A stretch of 8,022 nucleotides of DNA from positions 1 to 8,022 of the forward strand of contig JAHHSL010000053.1 of the NCBI GenBank assembly GCA_020025235.1, written 5' to 3'. Source of the stretch: Ruthenibacterium sp. (lineage in GTDB: Bacteria; Bacillota; Clostridia; Oscillospirales; Ruminococcaceae). Position 1 is the stretch's first letter; the number at the start of each line of letters is the position of its first letter. Shown here piece by piece: positions 1-5,640 of this stretch. The notes under the pieces are model-generated. The model saw only the letters and a program-made list of their open reading frames with translations. It was not told where the DNA came from and did no database searches. The position numbers were made by a program, and so were the translations under genes.

Positions 1-21
1 TAATATCTTGGAGGAACAATT

Positions 22-1068
22 ATGTCAGCATTTTCCGGCGCAACATTAATGATTACCGGCGGGACGGGCTCGTTTGGAAATACGGTTCTGAAACATTTTC
101 TCACAACGGATATCGGCGAAATCCGCATCTTTTCCCGTGATGAAAAGAAGCAGGACGATATGCGCCATGATTTGCAGGCGCGTTTCCCGGAATATGCAAA
201 CAAGGTAAAGTTTTATATCGGCGATGTGCGCAATGCACAGTCCATTCGGGATGCAATGCCCGGCGTCGATTACATCTTTCATGCGGCGGCCTTAAAGCAG
301 GTCCCGTCCTGTGAATTTTTCCCGATGCAGGCGGTGCAGACCAACGTGATCGGTACCGACAACATGCTGCATGCGGCAATCGAAAACAATGTCAAGCGCG
401 TCGTGTGCCTTTCCACCGATAAAGCGGCATACCCGATCAACGCTATGGGTATTTCCAAGGCAATGATGGAGCATGTCATTTACGCAAATGCGCGTGTTGC
501 GGCAGAACGCGGCAATACGGTCATCAGCTGCACCCGTTACGGCAACGTTATGTGCAGCCGCGGCAGCGTTATTCCGCTTTTCATCGATCAGATCAAAGCG
601 GGCAAGCCCATCACGATTACAGACCCCAACATGACGCGCTTTTTGATGAATCTGGACGAAGCGGTCGAGCTGGTTCGCTTTGCTTTCGAGCATGCAAATC
701 CGGGCGATCTGTTCATCCAGAAAGCGGATGCTTCTACGATCGGCGATCTGGCAAAGGCAGTGCAGCAGCTGTTTGGCGACACGGGCACGAACATCATCGG
801 CACCCGCCACGGCGAAAAGCTGTACGAGACGCTGATGACGCGCGAAGAACGCCTGCGCAGCGAGGATATGGGCGATTACTACCGTGTTGCAGCCGACAGC
901 CGCGATCTCAACTATGATAAGTTCGTGGTGAAAGGTCAGGTTCACACGGAAGCGGATGAAAGCTACACAAGCCATAACACCAAGCGTCTGGATGTACAGG
1001 GTACAGTGGAAAAGATCCTGACCACCGATTATGTCCGGAATGAACTGAAAAACTGGGAGGAACGCTGA
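22..1068 (+). CDS. capE: UDP-GlcNAc 4,6-dehydratase/5-epimerase, CapE/FnlA/WbjB family
   Basis: Cytoplasmic enzyme of the extended SDR class. CapE-family proteins dehydrate UDP-GlcNAc at C4/C6 and invert C5, giving a UDP-L-arabino-4-hexulose, the first step toward UDP-L-FucNAc for capsule or O-antigen. Seen: an N-terminal NAD(P)-binding glycine motif TGGTGSFG (residues 12-19), an acidic D68 in GDVR, the STDK block (131-134), and M142-x-x-x-K146 where ordinary SDRs have YxxxK; the Met substitution is typical of the inverting CapE/WbjB branch. TRYGNV (171-176), a RHGEKLYE block (262-269) and YTSHNTKRLD (315-324) are also hallmarks. The 348-residue length is normal. ATG 22 is preceded by GGAGGA at 10-15, six bases upstream. 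capF follows after two bases, so the two are co-transcribed. Its promoter lies left of the window. Retaining PseB-like dehydratases are the closest alternative, but they keep the Tyr. Confidence 0.93.
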   Translation: MSAFSGATLMITGGTGSFGNTVLKHFLTTDIGEIRIFSRDEKKQDDMRHDLQARFPEYANKVKFYIGDVRNAQSIRDAMPGVDYIFHAAALKQVPSCEFFPMQAVQTNVIGTDNMLHAAIENNVKRVVCLSTDKAAYPINAMGISKAMMEHVIYANARVAAERGNTVISCTRYGNVMCSRGSVIPLFIDQIKAGKPITITDPNMTRFLMNLDEAVELVRFAFEHANPGDLFIQKADASTIGDLAKAVQQLFGDTGTNIIGTRHGEKLYETLMTREERLRSEDMGDYYRVAADSRDLNYDKFVVKGQVHTEADESYTSHNTKRLDVQGTVEKILTTDYVRNELKNWEER

Positions 1069-1070
1069 AC

Positions 1071-2276
1071 ATGAACATTCTTGTTACCGGCGCAAAGGGC
1101 TTTGTGGGCAAGAATCTTGTTGCGAACCTTAAAAATATCGCAGAGGGAAAGAACCGGACACGTCCGGATCTTTCCGTTGCCGAAATTTATGAGTACGATA
1201 TTGATACCGATCCGGCACTGCTGGATGATTTCTGCAAAAAGGCAGATTTCGTCTTTAATCTGGCGGGGGTGAACCGTCCGAAAGATCAGTCTGAATTTAT
1301 GAAGGGCAATTTCGGGTTTGCGTCCACACTGCTGGATACTCTGAAAAAACACGGCAACTTCTGCCCGGTCATGCTTTCTTCCTCCATTCAGGCCACGCTG
1401 ATCGGCCGCTACGGGCAATCGGATTACGGAAAATCGAAGCTGGCAGGGGAAGAATTGTTCCTTGAATACGGAAAAGAAACCGGCGCAACGGTGTTGGTGT
1501 ACCGCTTTCCGAACCTGTTCGGGAAATGGTGCCGCCCCAATTACAATTCGGCGGTTGCCACCTTCTGCAGCAATATCGCAAACGATCTTCCGATTCAGGT
1601 AAACGACCGCGCGGCAGAGCTGGAACTGCTGTACATCGACGACCTTGTCGAGGAAATGCTGGACGCACTGGAAGGCAAGCCGCATCGCTGCAATTACAAT
1701 GGGCTTGCGCCGGTGTTCTGCGAAGGGGGAAAATACTGTGCTGCACCGGTGACGCATAAGGCGACGCTCGGCGAAATCGTCGATCTGTTGGAGCGCTTTA
1801 AGGCACAGCCCGAAACGCTGCTGATGCCGTCGATCCCGGAAGGCTCGTTTGCGAAAAAGCTGTATTCTACGTTCCTTTCCTATCTGCCGGAAAAGGCAGT
1901 GTGCTTTCCTTTGAAGATGAACGTGGATGATCGCGGCAGCTTTACAGAGCTTCTGCGCACGTCCGATTGCGGACAGGTATCCGTGAATATCTCGAAGCCC
2001 GGCATCACAAAGGGACAGCACTGGCACAATTCCAAATGGGAATTTTTCATTGTCGTGTCCGGGCACGGCCTGATTCAGGAACGCAAAATCGGTTCGGAAG
2101 AAGTGCTGGAATTTGAAGTTTCCGGCGATAAGATCGAGGCAGTCCATATGCTGCCCGGCTATACACACAACATCATCAATCTTTCCGAAACGGAAAACCT
2201 CGTGACGGTTATGTGGGCAAATGAATCGTTTGACCCGGCACATCCCGATACTTTTTTTGAAAAAGTGAAAGACTGA
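1071..2276 (+). CDS. capF: CapF/FnlB/WbjC-type bifunctional UDP-sugar epimerase-reductase (SDR + cupin)
   Basis: Second enzyme of the UDP-L-FucNAc route. In known CapF proteins the cupin domain epimerises C3 of the CapE product and the SDR domain reduces the C4 ketone with NADPH, giving a UDP-6-deoxy-L-talose derivative. Seen: an N-terminal Rossmann motif TGAKGFVGKN (6-15), FNLAGVNRP (62-70), and the SDR pair Y119-x-x-x-K123 in SDYGKSKLAGEE. A C-terminal cupin begins near 280 with DDRGSFTE (286-293) and carries likely metal ligands H317 and H319 in GQHWH, E324, and H366 in GYTHN. Length is 401, somewhat longer than the roughly 370 residues of the staphylococcal protein as I recall it; a Cys-containing stretch near 212-228 may be the extra part. 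Its ATG lies two bases after the capE stop, with GGGAGG at 1055-1060. A terminator follows at once, so no capG is attached. Confidence 0.93.
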   Translation: MNILVTGAKGFVGKNLVANLKNIAEGKNRTRPDLSVAEIYEYDIDTDPALLDDFCKKADFVFNLAGVNRPKDQSEFMKGNFGFASTLLDTLKKHGNFCPVMLSSSIQATLIGRYGQSDYGKSKLAGEELFLEYGKETGATVLVYRFPNLFGKWCRPNYNSAVATFCSNIANDLPIQVNDRAAELELLYIDDLVEEMLDALEGKPHRCNYNGLAPVFCEGGKYCAAPVTHKATLGEIVDLLERFKAQPETLLMPSIPEGSFAKKLYSTFLSYLPEKAVCFPLKMNVDDRGSFTELLRTSDCGQVSVNISKPGITKGQHWHNSKWEFFIVVSGHGLIQERKIGSEEVLEFEVSGDKIEAVHMLPGYTHNIINLSETENLVTVMWANESFDPAHPDTFFEKVKD

Positions 2277-2291
2277 CGAGAAGAACTCCCG

Positions 2292-2327
2292 AAAGAGGAA
2301 ACAGAGCGCGCTCTGTTTCCTCTTTTT
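2292..2327 (+). terminator. Intrinsic terminator of the capEF operon
   Basis: A perfect inverted repeat of 15 bp (left arm 2292-2306, right arm 2311-2325) encloses a CGCG loop and runs into a T-rich tail at 2323-2327. It starts 15 bases after the capF stop. The A-run on the left arm pairs with the T-run on the right. On the opposite strand the T-run is only three bases, so it is best read as a + strand terminator. It separates the polysaccharide genes from the sigma factor region. Confidence 0.92.
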
Positions 2328-2402
2328 CATAGGCAGCAAATCGGCATGCCGTAAAAAACGCCGTCCCGACAAGGATAACGAACGGAAAAATCTTCACCAG
2401 AC

Positions 2403-2432
2403 TGTAACAAAGCGCAAGTAAAAAGGGTCTTA
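2403..2432 (+). promoter_or_regulatory. Putative ECF promoter P1, sigma factor 1 operon
   Basis: TGTAAC at 2403-2408, then 18 bases, then GTCTTA at 2427-2432. The same two blocks occur before sigma factor 2 and before the ABC operon. The -35 block matches what is known of SigX-type ECF promoters in Bacillus. It lies 28 bases before the chosen GTG start, which fits an autoregulated sigma factor gene. There is no convincing housekeeping promoter in the 2328-2460 gap. Confidence 0.75.
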
Positions 2433-2445
2433 TAGGCAGAAACGG

Positions 2446-2454
2446 AAAGGAGGG
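2446..2454 (+). promoter_or_regulatory. Ribosome binding site that selects GTG 2461 over ATG 2455
   Basis: AAAGGAGGG at 2446-2454 is an almost ideal Shine-Dalgarno sequence. It touches ATG 2455, leaving too little room for initiation there. GTG 2461 lies seven bases from the GGAGG core, which is the usual spacing. The GTG is therefore the likely start of sigma factor 1. Confidence 0.75.
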
Positions 2455-2460
2455 ATGTTC

Positions 2461-2934
2461 GTGAAACAGAACGACGAAGCGGAATTTGCGCTCTTGTACC
2501 GGAAATATGCCCCGTACATACAGCGCTTTCTGCAGAGCATCGGCTGCCCCGCACAGGATGCCGAAGATATCACACAGGAAACCTTTGTAAAAGCCTTTCT
2601 GCATATCGAAAGCTACCGCAGCGAGTGTCAGCTTTCAACATGGCTGTGTCAGATTGCCAAAAACACATGGTTCACACAGCTGAAACGGCACAGAAAAACC
2701 GTGCCGCTTGACCCGGAGCAGGTGCGCGCAGCAGAGGAAAAAACATTTGAATGGCTTGATCTGATCGAACATCTTCCCGAACCGTACCGCACTGTCCTGC
2801 GGGAAAAGCTGTGGGGCGGGCGGACATACCCCGAAATTGCTGCGATGTACGGAAAAAGTGAAAGCTGGGCGCGTGTCACGTTTTTCCGCGCACGGCAGAA
2901 GCTGAAAGAAATGAATGAGGAGGGACGGACATGA
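2461..2934 (+). CDS. ECF-type RNA polymerase sigma factor (sigma 1)
   Basis: Small group 4 (extracytoplasmic function) sigma-70 factor that directs RNA polymerase to stress promoters when released by its anti-sigma factor. Seen, numbered from GTG 2461: region 2 at about 8-78, with DAEDITQETFVKAF (33-46) for core binding and STWLCQIAKNTWFTQLKR (59-76) for -10 recognition; a short linker; region 4 at about 103-149 with LPEPYR and a helix-turn-helix ending in GKSESWARVT (131-140) for -35 recognition. Only two domains are present and the length is 157 residues, usual for the class. An in-frame ATG at 2455 would add two residues but is too close to the ribosome binding site. The stop overlaps the next start as ATGA, so it is translationally coupled to its anti-sigma factor. 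Sigma 2 downstream is a paralogue of equal length. The stimulus is unknown. Confidence 0.93.
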   Translation: MKQNDEAEFALLYRKYAPYIQRFLQSIGCPAQDAEDITQETFVKAFLHIESYRSECQLSTWLCQIAKNTWFTQLKRHRKTVPLDPEQVRAAEEKTFEWLDLIEHLPEPYRTVLREKLWGGRTYPEIAAMYGKSESWARVTFFRARQKLKEMNEEGRT

Positions 2935-3647
2935 AATACAACTGCGAAATGATCGAAGATCTGCTTGCGCTTTATCTGGAGGATGCCTGCAGCGAAGCGA
3001 GCCGCAAGGCTGTGGAGGAGCATCTGGCAGAGTGTCCGCACTGCCGAAAGCTGGTGGAGGAAATGCGCAGCGAACCGGAACCGGTTTCGGTCACAGGCGG
3101 TTCCGAACAGGCTGTGTTAAAAAATACAGCGCACCGGATCACGCGGCGGGCAATCGGCAGCGCCGTGGGGGTGACGGCGATCGTGCTGTACTGGATCGTC
3201 TGGTTCTGGATGGACTTTTTTGCATCCGCAGGCGATTACCGCTATTTTTCCTGGTCGTTTTATGAAATATATTCGGCGGGACGATTGATCGTTCCGCTGC
3301 TGACAGGCCTTTGGCTTGCCGTGCTTTTGATCGGGGCAGTACGCAGCCGTACTCTTAAAAGGAACGCAGTTCTGATCCTTGTGCTTTGCATGCTCACGCT
3401 GGGGCATATCGGCTGGGCGCAAAAACAGGCGCGTATGGAACACGTTTCCTGCTGGACGACGGTTGAGGAAATCCCGGATGAATACCACATTGTAATCGAA
3501 AGCGGACAGGGGCGGGAAGTGCTGGAAACCACACCGACTGTAACAGGGCTGCTCAAGCAGGACGGCACGGTATACTGTTTCAGCTATCAGCGTGACCCAA
3601 AAGCACCGCAGAAAAGCAGGCTGGAGTTTGCAAAGCTGGCGGAATGA
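2931..3647 (+). CDS. Membrane anti-sigma factor with zf-HC2 domain, three TM segments (anti-sigma 1)
   Basis: Partner of sigma 1, inferred from ATGA coupling and domain type. The cytoplasmic N-terminus is a zinc-finger anti-sigma domain: C5, C20 and the H31-x3-C35-x2-C38 motif, with the LLALYLED segment (11-18) that in this family contacts the sigma factor. Three hydrophobic stretches follow, at about 76-98, 117-137 and 144-163, so the tail (about 164-238) should lie outside the membrane and could sense the signal. Tail residues resemble nothing I recognise. Most anti-sigma factors of this type have one membrane span, as anti-sigma 2 here does, so the three-span layout is a notable difference. 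I see no clear terminator after it: 3648-3695 is AT-rich with only weak hairpins, so some read-through into the second pair is possible. Confidence 0.85.
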   Translation: MKYNCEMIEDLLALYLEDACSEASRKAVEEHLAECPHCRKLVEEMRSEPEPVSVTGGSEQAVLKNTAHRITRRAIGSAVGVTAIVLYWIVWFWMDFFASAGDYRYFSWSFYEIYSAGRLIVPLLTGLWLAVLLIGAVRSRTLKRNAVLILVLCMLTLGHIGWAQKQARMEHVSCWTTVEEIPDEYHIVIESGQGREVLETTPTVTGLLKQDGTVYCFSYQRDPKAPQKSRLEFAKLAE

Positions 3648-3695
3648 CAGCGTGCACGATGCGCGGCAGAATTTTTTGAAACTTATCAAAAAACA

Positions 3696-3724
3696 TGTAA
3701 CGTTTTTTAAAATCGGAAGTCCTA
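3696..3724 (+). promoter_or_regulatory. Putative ECF promoter P2, sigma factor 2 operon
   Basis: TGTAAC at 3696-3701, 17 bases, GTCCTA at 3719-3724. An A/T-rich stretch at 3670-3693 directly upstream could act as an UP element. The element is 40 bases before GTG 3765 and shares both blocks with P1 and P3. The 117-base gap between the two operons holds nothing else recognisable except the ribosome binding site AAGGAGG at 3750-3756. Confidence 0.75.
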
Positions 3725-3764
3725 TGCACAAAGCGGCAGAAAACTGCGAAAGGAGGCAGAGCGG

Positions 3765-4238
3765 GTGGAAAGCTTTGAACAGGTGTATTCCGAATACTAT
3801 GATCTTGTTTTCCGGTACACGGTATCTTTGTGCAGGGATGAGCAGTGGGCCGAGGAAATCACGCAGGTGGCCTTTTTCAAGGCGCTTCAAAAAATCAATT
3901 CCTTCCGCGGGGAATGTAAGCTGAGTGTGTGGCTGTGTGAAATTGCAAAAAACACCTTTTACACACAGGCAAAGCGGAAAAAACGCACAGCAGAGCTTTT
4001 GCCTGAACTGCCGGAAGCGGGCGAATCGGTGGAGCAGACAGTGTGCGACCGCGCAGACGTGGCAGCGCTCCACGCAAGGCTGCATATGCTGGCAGAACCG
4101 TATAAGGAAGTGTTCTGGATGCGAACCTTCGGCGAGCTGTCGTTTCGGGAAATCGGTACGCTTTTCGGCAAAACCGAAAGCTGGGCGCGCGTTACCTATC
4201 ACCGCGCCAAAATGAAACTGAGGGAGGGTGCTTTATGA
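3765..4238 (+). CDS. ECF-type RNA polymerase sigma factor (sigma 2)
   Basis: Second group 4 sigma factor, a paralogue of sigma 1 and also 157 residues. Region 2 is at about 5-73, with EEITQVAFFKA (30-40) and SVWLCEIAKNTFYTQAKR (54-71). Region 4 is at about 104-151, with LAEPYKEVFWMR (109-120) and the recognition helix GKTESWARVT (135-144). The region 4 recognition segment is nearly the same as in sigma 1 (S/T swap, then F-F versus Y-H), so both should read the same -35 block. Start is GTG 3765, eight bases after AAGGAGG at 3750-3756; no other start fits. The linker is longer and more acidic than in sigma 1 (about 74-103). The stop overlaps the anti-sigma 2 start as ATGA. Tandem duplication of a sigma/anti-sigma unit is the simplest origin. 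Confidence 0.93.
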   Translation: MESFEQVYSEYYDLVFRYTVSLCRDEQWAEEITQVAFFKALQKINSFRGECKLSVWLCEIAKNTFYTQAKRKKRTAELLPELPEAGESVEQTVCDRADVAALHARLHMLAEPYKEVFWMRTFGELSFREIGTLFGKTESWARVTYHRAKMKLREGAL

Positions 4239-4906
4239 ATTGTCCGTGTGAAGTGATCCGTGATCTGCTTGCGCTGTATCTGGATGATGTCTGCAGCAAG
4301 GAAAGCAGAACGCTTGTGGAGGAACATCTGCAGGAATGTGCAGAATGCAGGGCGTATTTTGCCGCTATGCAGGATGCAGAAAAAAGCACAGAGCCGGTGC
4401 CGGATGCGGAAAGCGAATGCCGCAAAGCGTCCTCCCTGCGCGCCGTGAAACGAAAAATGCTTCATAAACAGCTCCTTTCGGCGGCGGCAGTGGTTTTGCT
4501 GCTGGCGGTATTGGCAGCGGCGGGGATCGGTATCCTGAAAAATACAACGCGCGTTGTAAGCGATACGCAGTCGCTTGCTGTTTCCATGGTGGATGGCAGT
4601 CTGGTGGGGCGGCTTTACGGCAGCGAATATCAGGATGTAAAAATCAAGCGTGTTTCGGTGCAGGAAAACGGGCAGAAGAAAGAATACCTGTTTTATTCGG
4701 TTTCCGATACGCTCTGGGATGATTTGATCACGGCCCCCGCGATGCTGTCGGAATATGTGCTCTGCCCAAAAGAAAAGGATGCAGACAGCGTGGACGCAGT
4801 CTATTACTATACGGGCGATGCAGTGGGGCTGGAAACCAAAACGGCAGAACAGCTTGAAAAAGAAATTCTTCCGAATGCAGCGCTTTTGTGGGAAAGGGAA
4901 GAATAA
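4235..4906 (+). CDS. Membrane anti-sigma factor with zf-HC2 domain, single TM segment (anti-sigma 2)
   Basis: Partner of sigma 2 by coupling and domain type. The N-terminal 40 residues closely follow anti-sigma 1: C20, the H31-x3-C35-x2-C38 zinc motif, LLALYLDDVC (11-20) and VEEHLQEC. One membrane span is predicted at about 80-102, with a basic segment before it (R69-K78), so the N-terminus is cytoplasmic and about 120 residues (103-223) lie outside. That outer domain is rich in Ser, Asp and Glu, with aromatic YYY at 190-192, and has no family I recognise; it is unrelated by eye to the tail of anti-sigma 1. The two copies thus keep the sigma-binding end and differ in the sensing end. The stop is TAA 4904-4906; a hairpin pair and a terminator follow. 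Confidence 0.85.
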   Translation: MNCPCEVIRDLLALYLDDVCSKESRTLVEEHLQECAECRAYFAAMQDAEKSTEPVPDAESECRKASSLRAVKRKMLHKQLLSAAAVVLLLAVLAAAGIGILKNTTRVVSDTQSLAVSMVDGSLVGRLYGSEYQDVKIKRVSVQENGQKKEYLFYSVSDTLWDDLITAPAMLSEYVLCPKEKDADSVDAVYYYTGDAVGLETKTAEQLEKEILPNAALLWEREE

Positions 4907-4948
4907 CAGCCGTTATAAACAGGCCGACGCCGATGCACAAACGCTGAT

Positions 4949-4986
4949 CGCTGCACATAAAATGCGGCGCTTTGCCGCATGCAGCG
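4949..4986 (+). other. Bulged hairpin just upstream of the terminator
   Basis: CGCTGC (4949-4954) pairs with GCAGCG (4981-4986) and ATGCGGC (4962-4968) with GCCGCAT (4974-4980), around a five-base loop. The seven bases ACATAAA at 4955-4961 form a one-sided bulge. It has no T-tract of its own and ends exactly where the terminator stem begins. It could be a 3' mRNA-stabilising structure or part of a small 3' UTR-derived RNA; the role is not known. Confidence 0.55.
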
Positions 4987-5034
4987 AAAAAGACCGCTGA
5001 CACACCGAACGGTGCAATGTCAGCGGTCTTTTTT
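4987..5034 (+). terminator. Intrinsic terminator after the second sigma/anti-sigma operon
   Basis: A 16-bp perfect stem (4987-5002 with 5018-5033), an inner 4-bp CACC/GGTG stem (5003-5006 with 5011-5014) with a GAAC loop, and a CAA bulge at 5015-5017. It runs into TTTTTT at 5029-5034. It isolates the ABC operon from anti-sigma 2, so that operon needs its own promoter, found 15 bases further on. Confidence 0.92.
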
Positions 5035-5048
5035 CGTCTGAAATTTTC

Positions 5049-5077
5049 TGTAACGAAACCATGAGAATACAGTCATA
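5049..5077 (+). promoter_or_regulatory. Putative ECF promoter P3, ABC transporter operon
   Basis: TGTAAC at 5049-5054, 17 bases, GTCATA at 5072-5077, 32 bases before ATG 5110. It sits directly after the terminator of the previous operon and is the only promoter-like element visible before the transporter genes. The match to P1 and P2 is what suggests that the transporter belongs to the regulon of the two sigma factors. Confidence 0.72.
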
Positions 5078-5097
5078 CAGGCAAAAGAACCGAAAAA

Positions 5098-5103
5098 GGG
5101 GAG
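5098..5103 (+). promoter_or_regulatory. Ribosome binding site favouring ATG 5110
   Basis: GGGGAG at 5098-5103 abuts ATG 5104, leaving no spacer, while the in-frame ATG 5110 is six bases away. The second ATG is therefore the better start for the short permease. The choice changes the protein by only two residues. Confidence 0.6.
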
Positions 5104-5109
5104 ATGCAT

Positions 5110-5640
5110 ATGCGGCAGAAAATCAAACGACTGTGCAGACCGACGACGATTCTGCTGATTGCAGGCTTTACGATTTCGCTGACAGCCGTGCTCGTCGGCA
5201 TCAGTGCGATCGATGTGTTGCTGAAGGAGCTGATGACATCGTCTGACACCGTGCCGGTGTTTCGCACCATGCAGGATACGGGGCTTTCACTCGCAGGGGC
5301 GGTGTATCTGTTTTCGATCGTCAACTGCTTTACGGTGACGAATTATTGGATCGTCACCAGGCGAACAGAGCTTGCCGTGCGCAAGGCGTTTGGGTGGAGC
5401 AGCCGGCAGCTGGCCGGGCGCATCTGCAGGGAGCTGGCGGCGGTGATGCTGATCGGGCTATGCGCAAGCGGATGCCTGATCGGGCTTTTGACGCAGACGC
5501 AGGCGCAGCTGTTCCAAATCCGGCTCACACCGTTTTTTGTACTGGGTACGCTGCTGATCCTGCTCATTACACTGGGGCTTTCTGCTGTGGTTCACGCTGT
5601 GAAGATCGCCGCAATTCAGCCCGCGGAGGTGGTATCGTGA
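5110..5640 (+). CDS. Minimal FtsX-type ABC transporter permease with almost no extracellular domain
   Basis: Integral membrane protein of 176 residues. Four hydrophobic segments are visible at about 13-37, 58-82, 107-127 and 140-164, the FtsX/MacB layout. The cytoplasmic stretch after the second span, RRTELAVRKAFGWSSRQL (84-101), is the usual coupling segment that docks on the ATPase, and the C-terminus AAIQPAEVVS is typical of this permease family. What is missing is the large extracellular domain between spans 1 and 2: only about 20 residues (38-57) remain, against some 250 in the next gene. The reading frame is intact and the ends are normal, so this looks like a true short permease and not a decayed one. 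Its stop overlaps the next start as TGATG, supporting a heterodimer of the two permeases. An alternative start is ATG 5104. Confidence 0.85.
   Translation: MRQKIKRLCRPTTILLIAGFTISLTAVLVGISAIDVLLKELMTSSDTVPVFRTMQDTGLSLAGAVYLFSIVNCFTVTNYWIVTRRTELAVRKAFGWSSRQLAGRICRELAAVMLIGLCASGCLIGLLTQTQAQLFQIRLTPFFVLGTLLILLITLGLSAVVHAVKIAAIQPAEVVS

Noticed and set aside
2342..2351. Perfect 10-base palindrome CGGCATGCCG between the capF terminator and P1
   Set aside because: Short and occurring once; no second copy near the other promoters, so there is no support for an operator.
1029..2372. Long open frame on the - strand opposite capF (about 447 codons)
   Set aside because: The protein is His/Arg/Cys/Phe-rich with no domain, covers a confirmed gene, and crosses the capEF terminator; it is an antisense by-product of codon bias. 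The same holds for the - strand frames 3117-4202 and 5616-6782.
3539..3544. A further TGTAAC inside the anti-sigma 1 gene
   Set aside because: No GTC block lies 17-18 bases downstream and it is within coding sequence, so it lacks the second half of the promoter motif.
3648..3680. Possible terminator after anti-sigma 1 (GC-rich bases followed by TTTTTT at 3672-3677)
   Set aside because: The candidate stem has only a few scattered pairs and the T-run is not directly after it; too weak to call.
5346..5639. Open frame extending the large permease upstream by nearly 100 codons
   Set aside because: It overlaps most of the short permease in another frame, has an Arg/Ala/Gly-rich sequence without membrane features, and the true start at 5640 has a good ribosome binding site and a normal FtsX N-terminus.
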